The position numbers and the translations under genes are program-made. Below, piece after piece: positions 47,223 to 53,732 of a stretch of DNA of 64,000 nucleotides. Origin of the DNA: Bacteroidales bacterium (lineage in GTDB: Bacteria; Bacteroidota; Bacteroidia; Bacteroidales; Muribaculaceae); contig QAMW01000023.1 of the NCBI GenBank assembly GCA_003150235.1, forward strand, positions 1 to 64,000, written 5' to 3'. The stretch's first letter is position 1, and each line of letters starts with the position of its first letter. The notes beneath the pieces were generated by a model, which saw nothing but the letters and a program-made list of their open reading frames with translations, was not told the DNA's origin and ran no database searches.

Positions 47223-47248
47223 ATATCCGGTATAAAAGGTTAGTGATG

Positions 47249-48595
47249 TCAGCCGACTGTCACCTCGCGGGCGTCGGCATGGCGGTCAAGGGTTGTAAGC
47301 TGTATGAACGGGAAATCCACGTGTACACCCTTCCAGCCGTTGTACATGATTATGATGTCGTGGACTGTGGCAAGCAGGTCGTGATACGGTTTCTGGAGCG
47401 CCTGGGCTATCGTGTACAGCTCACGCTTGTCGGAGCCGGAGTTGTTGGTCTGTGACTTTCCCGGCACGGAGCCCACGAGGTTGGAATGTACGCGCATGGT
47501 GAAACACACCATGTTCACCGCCTCCGCGATGTCGCTCTCCCAGTCGCCCCCCTCCTTTGTCTTGGAGTCGACACTCTTCACCGTGATGTGCGGGCAGTCG
47601 CCTTTCCCGTCAAGCGACATCGTCTTGCCGGTGAAGAGCACCGCTCCGGAATTTTCCGCGTCGGTAAGAAATTTCATCATCTCGCGCTTCTTCTCCTGCA
47701 TCAGCTGATTTCGTTCCTCAGGGGTGAGCGTCGGGTGCTGCCTGAACACTTCCTCCCAGTACTGCGGCATCACCTCGATGACATACTTTATCGGGGCGGA
47801 GTTTTTCAGCTTCGCGAGCTTCGCCGAGCCGATAAGCCGCTTGATCGAGTACCATGACCCCTTGAACAGCGACGCGTAATGAGGGATCGGGTAATAGAGC
47901 GAGTCCACGCCGGGGAAAAGGGTCAGTATGGCAAATTTCCTGGCGGGTGCCGCAGTTCCCCTCCTGGTTGCGCGGCGCCCCATCCGTGACTGCAGGTCCT
48001 TCCACGGGGAGCGGGGGTCGAGCAGCGGGATGGACTCAAACGTGTCATCCAGTGCCGGACTGCGGAAAGGACCGAATATCACGTTCTCGATACGCCCCGT
48101 GGTCTTGTCCCTGGGAGAGAAGCGGCAGTAACATGCCGGCTTGCGGTGAAGCTCCACTATTTTTGTGCCGTCATCGTTCAGGATGATGACCGACACGGCG
48201 AAGTTGAAATACTTCAGGTCCTGACACACCCCCAGGAGATACCCCGGCATGGGGTTGTCAAGAAGGAAGCCCCGCACGGCGGCACTGACCCCTGCGTCGG
48301 CATCCTTCGTGCAATAGACGATACCCGACCCGTAGCACACCTCCGCATTGAAGAGCTGGCAGGTCGACAGCGTCTCGTCCTTTTCCACGAGGTCGATGAT
48401 GTCGTAAGGCATCGTGTCATTCACGCCCCATGGCACATACTCTTTTCCGTCGACAGTCTTTGTCGTGCAGCAGTCGGAGTCACGGAACACCTCCGACATC
48501 TTCGAGATGAAGACCACACGTGAGTTGGACACATCAAGGTCCTCGACCGAGCAGAAGTCGAGGAGTTCCTGTATTGTTGGGTTAGGGTTTTCCAT
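47249..48595 (-). CDS. phage portal protein
   Basis: 448 residues from the ATG at 48595 (MENPNPTIQELLDFCSVEDL). It has the portal layout: a mixed N-terminal part with KEYVPWGVNDTMPYDIIDLV, then a helical stem near 300-345 (LTPEERNQLMQEKKREMMKF) and a clip-like region, and TMRVHSNLVGSVPGKSQTNN near the C terminus, as in other DNA-packaging portals. It would form the ring at the capsid vertex to which terminase docks. It is separated from terminase by the lysis and cargo region. Confidence 0.75.
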   Translation of the reverse strand: MENPNPTIQELLDFCSVEDLDVSNSRVVFISKMSEVFRDSDCCTTKTVDGKEYVPWGVNDTMPYDIIDLVEKDETLSTCQLFNAEVCYGSGIVYCTKDADAGVSAAVRGFLLDNPMPGYLLGVCQDLKYFNFAVSVIILNDDGTKIVELHRKPACYCRFSPRDKTTGRIENVIFGPFRSPALDDTFESIPLLDPRSPWKDLQSRMGRRATRRGTAAPARKFAILTLFPGVDSLYYPIPHYASLFKGSWYSIKRLIGSAKLAKLKNSAPIKYVIEVMPQYWEEVFRQHPTLTPEERNQLMQEKKREMMKFLTDAENSGAVLFTGKTMSLDGKGDCPHITVKSVDSKTKEGGDWESDIAEAVNMVCFTMRVHSNLVGSVPGKSQTNNSGSDKRELYTIAQALQKPYHDLLATVHDIIIMYNGWKGVHVDFPFIQLTTLDRHADAREVTVG

Positions 48596-48608
48596 ATTGC
48601 TGAAGATT

Positions 48609-48842
48609 TTATATGAACACGTCAAAATCGTTTATGCGGATGATGCACACGTCACGGATGGTGCGCTTCTTGCCGCTGCGCAGAAACTTGATGGTGCGGG
48701 TGCCTGAATAGATGTCGTAGCGGAGCGACACCACATTGTCGGCTTCAAGCAGCCGCCCGGAGCGCGTCACCACCGTCAGCGACACCGGCTTGCCGGCATC
48801 GAGTATCCGGCGCGCGTCATTTATGTGTACCGCGTCATCCAT
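48609..48842 (-). CDS. small phage protein upstream of portal
   Basis: 77 residues: MDDAVHINDARRILDAGKPV start. Small beta-rich fold (VSLTVVTRSGRLLEADNVVS) with a basic patch KFLRSGKKRTI. Its ATG overlaps the stop of the upstream gene. Not recognised. Confidence 0.6.
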   Translation of the reverse strand: MDDAVHINDARRILDAGKPVSLTVVTRSGRLLEADNVVSLRYDIYSGTRTIKFLRSGKKRTIRDVCIIRINDFDVFI

Positions 48843-49882
48843 CAGGCAAACTCCATCGCGTAATTACTGTCAAACACCCGCTTCCGGCTCGGCATGAGGC
48901 CGGCGGTGTCGAGGATGCGCACACGCCCGGAGGCGAAGCGGAAGGTAAATGAATATGTCACGGGCGAAGAGTCGTCGGTGGTGTCCTTGCATTCGCTGTC
49001 GGTGATGACCACATCAAAGTCATCATCCCCGGCACACAGCTGCACCGAGTGCGACGCGACCATCTGCGACAGAGCCTCCGCCTGAGCCGTGGTGAGCGGG
49101 GAGGTCTTGACCGTGAACGACCGGGTTACCGTGATGTCATACCGCGAAAGGATGCCGCCGCACACCGCCGTGGAGCCGCCGGCCTCGGTTTCGGTCTCGA
49201 CCGTGCAAGCCACATCGAGGAGTTCCGGCACATTGAACACGTTGCGGAACTTGAAGAGCAGGAAAAACGGGTGGCGGTCAATGAACACCATGCGGCGCAG
49301 ACCGCCGCACGACACGGCGAGATAGTCAGCCCCGCCGAGTGCCGACACCAGCCCGTCGACCGGCAGGTACAGTGTGCCCCCGCCGACAGGGAAGGTCTTG
49401 GCAAGCTCGGCCTCGGAAACTGACGGGATTCCTGATGCGTCATGCGACACACCCTTCAGCGACACGGTCCTGTCGGTCCGGGGTAATACCGACAGGGCGA
49501 TATGCGACCCTCGGTGGGTGCGGGTCACACCTGCCAGCGACAGGAACGTGTCGGCGGGGTCAAATGTGGCGGGGAGAAGCACAGAGCAGTATTGCACGTA
49601 GAGCGACGTGGACTCATCGCCGAAAAACGCCGTGACAGCCGCCATTGACAGCGATTCGCGGCGCATGTAGTCCTCGATGACAGATGTCGCGTCGTACAGT
49701 GTGGCGACACCGCCGTACACGGCGATGGTCGCGGAAAAGAACGTGTGTCCCGCGATTGAAAGCCTCACGGCGACAGATTCCGCTGTGGAATCGGCGCTGA
49801 TGTCACCGATTGCCGACGAAAGCATCCATCCTGAGGGCGTGGGTTGTGTTGTCACTGATATAGCCATGCCCGAAATTACCAT
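48842..49882 (-). CDS. phage structural protein, beta-rich
   Basis: 346 residues from ATG 49882; ATG 49867 (MAISVTTQ) is an alternative 5 codons in. Beta-rich and Thr/Ser-rich all through, no signal. It is the first gene after cassette B, downstream of a strong hairpin (49907-49937), so it should have its own promoter or depend on read-through. Role in the head or tail unknown. Confidence 0.6.
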   Translation of the reverse strand: MVISGMAISVTTQPTPSGWMLSSAIGDISADSTAESVAVRLSIAGHTFFSATIAVYGGVATLYDATSVIEDYMRRESLSMAAVTAFFGDESTSLYVQYCSVLLPATFDPADTFLSLAGVTRTHRGSHIALSVLPRTDRTVSLKGVSHDASGIPSVSEAELAKTFPVGGGTLYLPVDGLVSALGGADYLAVSCGGLRRMVFIDRHPFFLLFKFRNVFNVPELLDVACTVETETEAGGSTAVCGGILSRYDITVTRSFTVKTSPLTTAQAEALSQMVASHSVQLCAGDDDFDVVITDSECKDTTDDSSPVTYSFTFRFASGRVRILDTAGLMPSRKRVFDSNYAMEFA

Positions 49883-49906
49883 CCACGCGGCTGCGAATAA
49901 AAGACA

Positions 49907-49937
49907 ACAGGAGTCGCGGATGTATCGCGGCTCCTGT
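49907..49937 (-). terminator. terminator after cassette B
   Basis: 12-bp stem (ACAGGAG-CGCG / CGCG-CTCCTGT, one GU) followed on the minus strand by TTGTCTTTTATT, the same 12 bases that follow the hairpin at 41675. Confidence 0.8.
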
Positions 49938-49966
49938 CGTGTATGATTGTCGTTAAAGTCACGTCA

Positions 49967-50170
49967 TCATGAAGCGGGCTCCGGCGTGTCTCCGCGGAGG
50001 AAGCTGTCAATCGCCTCACGCAGCCTCAGCAGGTCGGCGGTGGTGTCAAGCACGATGATGCCCGACCCGTATCCGGCATAGGCGACTTCTATCTCGATTA
50101 CCGACGCAGGTTCATTGTTATCCGATATCACTACCCGGCGACCCACTTTCACTGTCGCCCCCGGTTTCAT
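49967..50170 (-). CDS. cassette B, gene 2: small conserved protein
   Basis: 67 residues: MKPGATVKVGRRVVISDNNE start. Paralogue of 34871 and 62481; with the latter it shares IEVAYAGYGSGIIVLDTTAD and LLRLREAID almost unchanged. ATG overlaps the end of gene 1. Function unknown. Confidence 0.75.
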   Translation of the reverse strand: MKPGATVKVGRRVVISDNNEPASVIEIEVAYAGYGSGIIVLDTTADLLRLREAIDSFLRGDTPEPAS

Positions 50171-50394
50171 AGCGCGCCCCCTTTCTTGCTTGAGTAATTT
50201 ATTGCGGCGTACACTGTCACCACGAGGGCGCAGAGGCAGCAGGCGACCGGGCGGTCGGCGAGGGCGCATATCCACGCCCCGGCGGTTCCGGCTATGGCTG
50301 CAAAGGTTGACATACGGCGCACTGTCGCGCCACTGATGCTCACTGTCGGGAGATTGAAGGCTCTCCCCGGTGCCTTTAATGAAATTGCTTTCAT
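50167..50394 (-). CDS. cassette B, gene 1: small membrane protein
   Basis: 75 residues: MKAISLKAPGRAFNLPTVSI start, then the conserved core GTAGAWICALADRPVACCLC, ALVVTVYAAINYSSKKGGAL. The N-terminal quarter differs from copies A and C, the core does not. It starts inside a 20-bp hairpin (see the leader). Function unknown. Confidence 0.75.
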   Translation of the reverse strand: MKAISLKAPGRAFNLPTVSISGATVRRMSTFAAIAGTAGAWICALADRPVACCLCALVVTVYAAINYSSKKGGAL

Positions 50395-50630
50395 ACTGTG
50401 ATTTGTTTAGCGTTATCAGACAGAAAAACGGCTGTCATATCCCGTCGCTAAACAAATCACAGTATCTCCGCAGAGTCCTTATGATGGATATGGCAGCCGT
50501 AATAGGTTGCTATGTGTTGGACATAAAAAATGCCCGAAATATGTCCGAGCCTTAACCGAGACCCTACGGCATAGACAAACTATGATTTGTTTAGCACTGC
50601 AAAGCTAATACAAAGAATCTGATTTTGCAA
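50395..50630 (-). promoter_or_regulatory. cassette B promoter and structured leader
   Basis: Promoter on the minus strand: TTG (50630-50628), 20 bp, TAGCTTTG (50607-50600). In the leader a perfect 20-bp inverted repeat joins 50393-50412, which includes the AT of the start codon, with 50446-50465. A third copy (50579-50595) at the 5' end of the transcript can pair with 50446-50465 instead. A second inverted repeat, 50428-50442 with 50486-50500 (one mismatch), has its left arm in the loop of the first, so the two are mutually exclusive or form a pseudoknot. Confidence 0.7.
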
Positions 50631-50677
50631 TAGCAGATTTGAAAAATCAGAAGCAGTGGAAATTTTTCCATTATTTA

Positions 50678-50709
50678 TTTGGAAAGAATAGAGCTTTTTC
50701 CTATCTTTG
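50678..50709 (+). promoter_or_regulatory. promoter of the first HicAB pair
   Basis: TTTG (50678-50681), 20 bp, TATCTTTG (50702-50709). It is back to back with the cassette B promoter, 48 bp away. Confidence 0.7.
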
Positions 50710-50732
50710 TGTTGTTCTAATAAACAAGAGAC

Positions 50733-50912
50733 ATGAAGTATAAAGAATTTCATTTAATGATCAAGAAAGCCGGATGGAAGTTTGTAAAGGCGGAAGGCAG
50801 CCATTACTTCTATGAGAAAGACGGCAAACTATCACCACCGGTTCCCTACCATGGCGCGAAAGAAATATTCGAGCCGCTGAGAAGAAAAATCGCAAGAGAG
50901 ATGGGGCTGTAG
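50733..50912 (+). CDS. hicA: HicA family toxin (mRNA interferase)
   Basis: 59 residues: MKYKEFHLMIKKAGWKFVKA, EGSHYFYEKD with the catalytic His, VPYHGAKEI, and the ending IAREMGL. HicA folds as a dsRBD-like domain and cleaves mRNA. Short for general gene callers. It lies 47 bp before hicB and is AT-rich compared with the phage genes. Cargo of the prophage. Confidence 0.9.
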   Translation: MKYKEFHLMIKKAGWKFVKAEGSHYFYEKDGKLSPPVPYHGAKEIFEPLRRKIAREMGL

Positions 50913-50959
50913 CCCCTCTCTCAATTCAACCCAAAATACGACATCAAAAAATCAATCAA

Positions 50960-51361
50960 ATGGCAACAAAGTTAATAATCAACATCGGAGCGAGTAGCGA
51001 CCATTTCGGCGCTTACTCTGAGAACTGCGAAGGCATATATGCCGCCGGCGACTCGGTTGCCGAGGCAAAAGCCGACGTGCTTGAGGCTATACGCCTCATA
51101 AAAGAGAACACACCCTATGACGAATTGCCCGAGCCGTTGAAAGGGGAATATGAAATCGAATGGCACTTCGACACCCAGTCATTGCTCAGATATTATCAGG
51201 GCATATTCACCAATGCCGCGCTTGAACGGCTTACAGGCATCAATCAGAAGCAGCTCTGGAACTACGCCAACGGTGTTGCGAAGCCCAGGGAGAAGGCGCG
51301 CCGTCAAATCGAGACCGCGCTTCACAATCTCGGTCATGAACTCATGACGCTGTCTCTTTGA
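50960..51361 (+). CDS. hicB: HicB family antitoxin
   Basis: 133 residues. An N-terminal degraded RNase-H-like domain (LIINIGASSDHFGAYSENCE) and a C-terminal helix-turn-helix (LERLTGINQKQLWNYANGVA) for autorepression. It neutralises HicA. A hairpin terminator follows at 51392. Confidence 0.88.
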   Translation: MATKLIINIGASSDHFGAYSENCEGIYAAGDSVAEAKADVLEAIRLIKENTPYDELPEPLKGEYEIEWHFDTQSLLRYYQGIFTNAALERLTGINQKQLWNYANGVAKPREKARRQIETALHNLGHELMTLSL

Positions 51362-51391
51362 TTTATTAGAACAAATCCACCGACAGCGACA

Positions 51392-51436
51392 GCCCGACAT
51401 CCCCGCGATGCCGGGCATTTTATTTGGCGCAAAAAA
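51392..51436 (+). repeat. 45-bp direct repeat with terminator hairpin, left copy
   Basis: Hairpin GCCCGACAT / ATGCCGGGC (one mismatch) and TTTTATTTGGCGC plus a run of A. It is copied at 52169-52214, with one extra T. The two copies bracket the HigBA genes. The hairpin serves as the terminator of hicB here. Confidence 0.85.
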
Positions 51437-51472
51437 TAGCTAAAAAGTTGCATGATATTGAAACTTTCTTTA

Positions 51473-51480
51473 TACCTTTG
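51473..51480 (+). promoter_or_regulatory. -7 box of the HigBA operon
   Basis: TACCTTTG directly upstream of the ATG at 51485, so the leader would be almost absent. The nearest -33-like TTG gives a 22-bp spacer, longer than usual. Confidence 0.45.
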
Positions 51481-51484
51481 TTGT

Positions 51485-51817
51485 ATGAAGAAAAGAGAGA
51501 TCAAGGCATTCGGCTCTTATTACCGAGAGTTCATGTCCACGCTGGATGAAGGTACGCAAAGGAAAATCAGGTATGGACTGGCTTTGCTGGTGACACAGGA
51601 CCGTCTGTCTAAGAAATTCATAAAATTCATCAGGGATGAACTCTATGAATTACGTACGGAATGGAACGGCAACATATACCGCATATTCTTCATCTTCGAC
51701 AGAGGGGATATCGTGGTTCTCTTCAATGGTTTCCAGAAGAAGACACAGAAGACCCCGGAAAACGAGATCAAGAAAGCATTAAAAATAAAGGAGGAATATT
51801 ATGAAAGCAAAAGATGA
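51485..51817 (+). CDS. higB: HigB/RelE-type toxin (phage Gp49-like)
   Basis: 110 residues from ATG 51485: MKKREIKAFGSYYREFMSTL start, LYELRTEWNGNIYRIFFIFD and VVLFNGFQKKTQKTPENEIK: the Gp49/HigB-type ribosome-dependent mRNA interferase fold. It overlaps higA by 17 bp. Toxin first, antitoxin second, as in HigBA. Confidence 0.9.
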   Translation: MKKREIKAFGSYYREFMSTLDEGTQRKIRYGLALLVTQDRLSKKFIKFIRDELYELRTEWNGNIYRIFFIFDRGDIVVLFNGFQKKTQKTPENEIKKALKIKEEYYESKR

Positions 51818-52103
51818 GCTAACCGACATAATGCCCGAGCTTGAAAAAGAGTTCGGCGAATTTGGAAGTAAACAATGGGAGTCATCGATGGAGGAGGCGC
51901 GCTGCTTCTATACCGGTCAGATGCTCCGGGATGTACGCAAGGAGGCAAAAATCACCCAGTCGGAGCTTGCCAGCCGTCTTAATGTGACTAAATCGTATAT
52001 CTCCCGGATAGAGAACGGGCTGATTACTCCGAGCGTGACCGTATTTTATTCGATAATTGAATCACTTGGAATGCGGGTAGATATAGTCAAGCCTGTGGTC
52101 TGA
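51801..52103 (+). CDS. higA: HigA-type antitoxin, XRE family
   Basis: 100 residues. N-terminal helix binds toxin; XRE helix-turn-helix at about 45-85 (RKEAKITQSELASRLNVTKS, YISRIENGLITPSVTV). It represses the operon and neutralises HigB. Confidence 0.9.
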   Translation: MKAKDELTDIMPELEKEFGEFGSKQWESSMEEARCFYTGQMLRDVRKEAKITQSELASRLNVTKSYISRIENGLITPSVTVFYSIIESLGMRVDIVKPVV

Positions 52104-52168
52104 GACCCTGATATAATCCACCAAACCTCAATTAATTTAACTCATTAAATTTCTTAAGACACCGACAT

Positions 52169-52214
52169 GCCCGACATCCCCGCGATGCCGGGCATTTTTA
52201 TTTGGCGCAAAAAA
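52169..52214 (+). repeat. 45-bp direct repeat with terminator hairpin, right copy
   Basis: Second copy of the 51392 repeat, one T longer; serves as the terminator of higA. Next to it is the opposite-strand terminator of the sRNA candidate. Confidence 0.85.
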
Positions 52215-52317
52215 GCCTCCGCGATGTGGTCACGGAGGCTCGGTCTTGGTTGAACGAGGTTCGCTATTGGAAACGATTTTATACTGCAAAGATACACATT
52301 TCCAATGGTATAACAAA
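52209..52317 (-). ncRNA. candidate small RNA with its own promoter and terminator
   Basis: Minus-strand promoter TTTTG (52318-52314), 19 bp, TATCTTTG (52294-52287). About 40 nt later a stem GCCTCCG / CGGAGGC (52214-52240) followed by TTTTTT ends the unit, giving a transcript of roughly 70 nt. No open frame of note. An inverted repeat ATTGGAAA / TTTCCAAT (52266-52273, 52299-52306) brackets the -7 box and could be an operator. It also lies where the lysis operon would end, so the hairpin may serve both. Confidence 0.45.
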
Positions 52318-52331
52318 ACATGGTAGATAAC

Positions 52332-52856
52332 TCACCGCCTGCGGTGTCGCACGGCAACAATCACGGCGATTACAAGCACCGCGCCGACGGCAATCCACAG
52401 AAGCGGGCGGTGTCCTCCGGAAGGGGTGCTTCCCGTTGTCCTTATATCGGCACCGGACCGGGACTCGGTGTCAACAGAGTCAGACACCGCCGACCTGACC
52501 GACACCGCCGACCCTAACCTTGTGGAGTCGGAAGCCTCTATCTCGTCGATGGTCACCACCACGGGACTTGCCCGCGGCTGTACCGTGAGGAGAGATGACA
52601 GTGACCGTGGCATTGAATCGGTCACGGCAGGCAGTTCAAAACGGATGGTGACGCCACGTGCCGAAAGAGAGCGGAAGGCGGCGAGAAAGGCTGCGGCATC
52701 CACCGACATGTCGGCGCGGGAAATCGACGTGACCCTTGTCGAGTCGACGGTAGCCACCTCAAGGCACGTGTCACGTCGGGCGCGGCATGTGCATAGCGAC
52801 GCGGCAAGCAACAGCAGCAGCGGTATCAGAACCGGTCGAGCGTGAATGACGGGCAT
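52332..52856 (-). CDS. putative unimolecular spanin: lipoprotein with C-terminal membrane anchor
   Basis: 174 residues from the ATG at 52856 (MPVIHARPVLIPLLLLLAAS). A lipobox-like LLAASLC ends the signal, so the protein would be lipidated at Cys and tied to the outer membrane; the C terminus is a clear membrane helix (WIAVGAVLVIAVIVAV) with a basic RHRRR end. Between them lies a Ser/Thr-rich, beta-poor linker (about 120 residues). The same layout defines unimolecular spanins such as T1 gp11. It follows the endolysin, overlapping it by 31 bp. No sequence similarity was checked. Confidence 0.6.
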   Translation of the reverse strand: MPVIHARPVLIPLLLLLAASLCTCRARRDTCLEVATVDSTRVTSISRADMSVDAAAFLAAFRSLSARGVTIRFELPAVTDSMPRSLSSLLTVQPRASPVVVTIDEIEASDSTRLGSAVSVRSAVSDSVDTESRSGADIRTTGSTPSGGHRPLLWIAVGAVLVIAVIVAVRHRRR

Positions 52857-53227
52857 GCCTTCCTTGCATATTGGTTGTGACAACTAACCTTCGCGCCCGG
52901 AAACCGCCGCTGCAGGTCGCCGACAAGCTTATGCAACGCCGAGCGCTGGGCTGCGGTACGTGTGTCGCGCGGGGTCTTGCAGTCCGGTGCGCATCCCCCC
53001 ACGTAACACACCCCTATCGAGCGGGCGTTATGACCGGTGCAGTGCGCCCCCGCCTTTTCAAGCGGGCGACCCGGATGCACCGACCCGTCAAGATAGACCA
53101 CGTAATGATAGCCTATGTCGGAAAAGCCGCGCTGCAGGTGCCAGCGGCGTATGTCGTCGACTGTCACATGCCGTCCTTCGGGAGTGGCGCTGCAGTGCAG
53201 TATTATTTCATCGATCCGTCGCATCAT
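52826..53227 (-). CDS. N-acetylmuramoyl-L-alanine amidase endolysin
   Basis: 133 residues, a single Amidase_2 (T7 lysozyme-like) domain. Zinc ligands: His in EIILHCSATPEGR, His in GAHCTGHNARSIGVCYVGG, and Cys or His near CHNQYARKACPS. It hydrolyses the amide between muramic acid and the peptide stem. No signal peptide, so release depends on the holin. Confidence 0.9.
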   Translation of the reverse strand: MMRRIDEIILHCSATPEGRHVTVDDIRRWHLQRGFSDIGYHYVVYLDGSVHPGRPLEKAGAHCTGHNARSIGVCYVGGCAPDCKTPRDTRTAAQRSALHKLVGDLQRRFPGAKVSCHNQYARKACPSFTLDRF

Positions 53228-53430
53228 ACCGGGATGTTGTGGAGTTTCATGCGCTGCTCGAGCACCGCGTCGAGACGCGACATGTGTTCAATCTGCTCAT
53301 GAATGAGCTGCCGCTCTTCGCGGCTGATGGCGGCGATGCGGTCAGCGTCGGCGGCAAAGGCACGGAGGTTGCGGAGATGGTTGGAGTTGCGGGAGTGCAG
53401 CTCGGCGAGACGTAGTTCAAAGGGTTTCAT
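53224..53430 (-). CDS. small coiled-coil protein in the lysis cassette
   Basis: 68 residues from the ATG at 53430: MKPFELRLAELHSRNSNHLR, then AADADRIAAISREERQLIHE; helical, likely coiled coil. It overlaps the holin-like gene by 14 bp and the endolysin by 4 bp. It has no membrane segment. Could be an accessory lysis protein; not recognised. Confidence 0.6.
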   Translation of the reverse strand: MKPFELRLAELHSRNSNHLRNLRAFAADADRIAAISREERQLIHEQIEHMSRLDAVLEQRMKLHNIPV

Positions 53431-53629
53431 CTGAATCTGGAGTTTTTTTGATTTTAAGGTTAAGCAGCGCACCGGCAATCGCGGTGAGCTTGGCGAAAAT
53501 AACGAGAGTGAAGTTAGACAGTTCCCCAACGGGAGGGCTGAAAAAATCATAGAGAAGCAGGGCTGTCGCGACGATTATAAGAATCAGTCCGAGAACGTGC
53601 CGCTGGTCCTGACGTGACATTTTTTTCAT
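53417..53629 (-). CDS. putative holin
   Basis: 70 residues from the ATG at 53629 (MKKMSRQDQRHV). Two hydrophobic segments, LGLILIIVATALLLYDF and LVIFAKLTAIAGALL, with a basic tail: the layout of a class II holin. An in-frame start at 53716 would add a basic N-terminal stretch. It lies between terminase and the endolysin. Confidence 0.65.
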   Translation of the reverse strand: MKKMSRQDQRHVLGLILIIVATALLLYDFFSPPVGELSNFTLVIFAKLTAIAGALLNLKIKKTPDSDETL

Positions 53630-53732
53630 TGGAGAGAGTTTTTTAGGTTTGTCTGTTTCCGGTTTCTTAAGGTTGCGGGATGTCGGCTTGCAGGGGCAAA
53701 TATACAGCCGTGCCACGCCCTTACAAAAGACA

